A stretch of 64,000 nucleotides of DNA. It comes from Mycobacteriaceae bacterium. GTDB lineage: Bacteria; Actinomycetota; Actinomycetes; Mycobacteriales; Mycobacteriaceae. The stretch spans positions 1-64,000 of the forward strand of contig JAIEPH010000043.1 in NCBI GenBank assembly GCA_019749805.1, read 5' to 3'. Positions 26,101-29,100 of this stretch are shown one piece after another (the first letter of the stretch is position 1; each line of letters starts with the position of its first letter). A program made the position numbers and the translations under genes. The notes beneath the pieces were generated by a model. The model saw only the letters and a list, made by a program, of their open reading frames with translations, searched no databases and was not told the DNA's origin.

Positions 26101-29100
26101 GGCCCCGAAGATCTCCCACACCGAAGTGTCAGATGCCAACGAGTGACACTGCGACCAAACCCCCGCTTCGGGCACCGCGTCCGGCAATGTCTCCAGCAGA
26201 CGGGTCACGCTGCGGTGAGTGACCGCCACCCCCCGGAGAACGCCGATGGAGCTCTCGCTGTACACGAGGTAAGCGATGTCGTCTGCGGTTGGCACCGGCA
26301 ACGCGTCAGCGGGATAGGTCGGGACGCGCGGATCGTCAACGTCAATGACCAGTAGGCCGCGCCCGTCCAGGCGATCGGCCAGCCCGGCAGCGGTGACCGC
26401 GGCGACCGGCGCGGCATCAGAAAGCATGGCGTCGATCCGTGCCGCCGGTAAGGCAGGGTCGATCGGCAGGTACGCAGCCCCGGTCTTCAGTACCGCCAAC
26501 ACCGACACGATCGCTTCGACCGACCGCGAAAGTAGCAGCGCCACATACTGTCCGGCGCCCACGCCGTTATCGGCCAGCAGGTGCGCCAGTCGGTTGGCGG
26601 CCTGGTCGAGGTCGCGATATGTGACAGACCTGCCATCAAAGTACGCTGCGACCGCGTCCGGTGTACGCGCCACCTGAGCGGCGAACATCGCCGGAATCGA
26701 TACCGAAGTGGCTGCAGACTCGTCCAGGACAGCGCGGTTGCCACACTCAGCCAGCCGGGCGTGGTCGACGTCGTCGAGCAGATTGACCGATGAGAGCCGC
26801 CGGGCCGGGTCGGCAGTGACCGCAACCAGCACCCGCTCCAACCGCTCGATCAGCGTCTCGATGCTGGCCACATCGAACACGTCGGTGCGGAACTCCACTT
26901 CCCCGCTGATTCCGGCCGGTTCACCGGCCTCAGTGCAGAGTTCGCTCAGTGAAAACTCCAGATCCATACGGGCGGTGTGGGTTTGCACCGGTAGCCGCGT
27001 GACCTGCAGATCACCCAAACTCAGCTGCGCGGGCGGAATGTCCTGCCACGCGAGCAAGACTTGAACCAACGGGTGGTGGGCCAGGCTTCTGGTCGGCTTG
27101 AGCCGATCAACCAGCACCTCAAAAGGCATATCTTGGTGTTCGTAGGCGGCCAAAGTGCGCTCGCGCACCTGGGTCAGCAGTTCGGCGAAAGTGGGATCGG
27201 CGGTCAGATCAACCCGCAGCACCAATGTGTTGTCAAAAGCCCCCACCAGTTCCTCGAGCGCAGGGTCGAGGCGACCGTCGACCGGGAATCCCATCGCTAC
27301 GGCGGCGCTGGCACTGAGCTGAGACAACAGCGCAGCCAGCGCAGCCTGGACGACCGCGAGGCTCGTCGCGTTGTAATCCCGAGCCACTCGAGCAAGCCGC
27401 TGCTGCAACTCGGCCGACCACCGCACCGCAGCTTTGGCACCGCGGTGATCCGACACCGGCGGATAGGGCCGATCAGTGGGCAGTTGCAGCCGTTCGGGCA
27501 TCCCGGCCAGGGCGTTCTCCCAGTAGGCCAGCTGCGCGGCGGCAGCACTACCGGGATCGTCGAAGTTCTCGAACTGCATGCGTTGCCAGACAGCATGGTC
27601 GACGTACTGCGTCGTCAACGGCGCCCAGCCAGGGGCCTGCCCTGCACATCGTTGCACATAGGCCGACCCGAGATCAGCCATGAGAGGCTTGATCGACCAA
27701 TCGTCGGCGGCGATGCGGTGGACCACAACCACCAGCACGTGTTCGTCGTCGGTGACGTGGAAAAGCCTTGCGCGCAGAGGGATCTCAGCTGCCAGGTCGA
27801 TGGGGCGGCGCACCGCCGCATCGATGCCCTCGGCCAGCCGATCTGCCGACCATCCACTGGATTCGATTATCTGCCAACCGAAGTCGGCTCGCTCAACGGG
27901 GACGACTTGCTGTTGAGGAGTTCCCTCGCGCACGGGGAACCGCGTGCGCAGACTGTCATGTCGCCCAATCACGTCGGCGAGTGCTTGGCGCAACGCGTCG
28001 ATATCGAGGTGTCCAGAAATCCGCAAGGCGACCGCCGCGTTGTTAACCGGCGAGGGGCCATGCAACTGGTCGACGAACCACAGCCGCTGCTGGGCGAACG
28101 ACAACGGCACCACCGACGGCTCTTCACCGGCCATCAGCGGTTCCAACGTGGCGGCGTCACCGGCGATCCGGGGTGCCAACTCGGCCACGGTGGGCGCCTC
28201 GAACACGGTGCGCACCTCGAGGTCGGCGTCCAGGCCGGCGTTGACCGCAGCGACAACACGCATCGCCAACAGCGAATCGCCGCCCAGGTCGAAGAAGGAG
28301 TCGTCGACCCCGACCCGCTCCAGCCCCAGCACCCGGGCAAAAATCCCGACGAGAATCTCCTCGGTAGGCGTGGCCGGAGCGCGGTAACGATCAACATCGT
28401 GATATTCCGGTGCCGGCAGGGCGCGCCTGTCGAGCTTGCCGTTGACCGTCAACGGCAACGCGTCAATCAGGACAACCGCCGACGGCACCATGTAGCCCGG
28501 CAACCGCTCAGCGAGGTCGGCGCGCAGTCCGGACGGATCTGCATCGCCGGTCACATAACCCACCAGACGCTTGTCTCCGGGGCGGTCCTCGCGCGCGATG
28601 ACCACCGCCTGCTCCACGCCTTCACAACCGGCCAGGGCGGCCTGCACTTCGCCCAGCTCGATGCGATACCCGCGGACCTTGACCTGCTCATCAGCGCGGC
28701 CCAGATATCGCAGCTGCCCGTCAGCGCCCCAACACACCAAATCCCCGGTGCGATACATCCGCTCCCCAGGCGCACCGAACGGACACGCCACGAACCGCGA
28801 CGCGGTCAATCCGGACCGACGTACATAGCCGGCCGCCACTCCACGGCCGGCCACATACAACTCGCCGACCACGCCTGCCGGCACCCGGCGCAAGCCCGCG
28901 TCCAGGACGAACAACGCCGCCCCGGACACCGGCGAGCCGATCGGCACACTTCCCGAACCCGGAGTCAGCGGCGCGCTGATCGCGGCGTACACCGTGGCTT
29001 CGGTCGGACCGTAGGCATTGATCATCACCCGCCCCGGCGTCGCCCAACGATCCACCAGATCGGGCGAACAGGCCTCACCGGCCACCACCAACGCGGTGGA

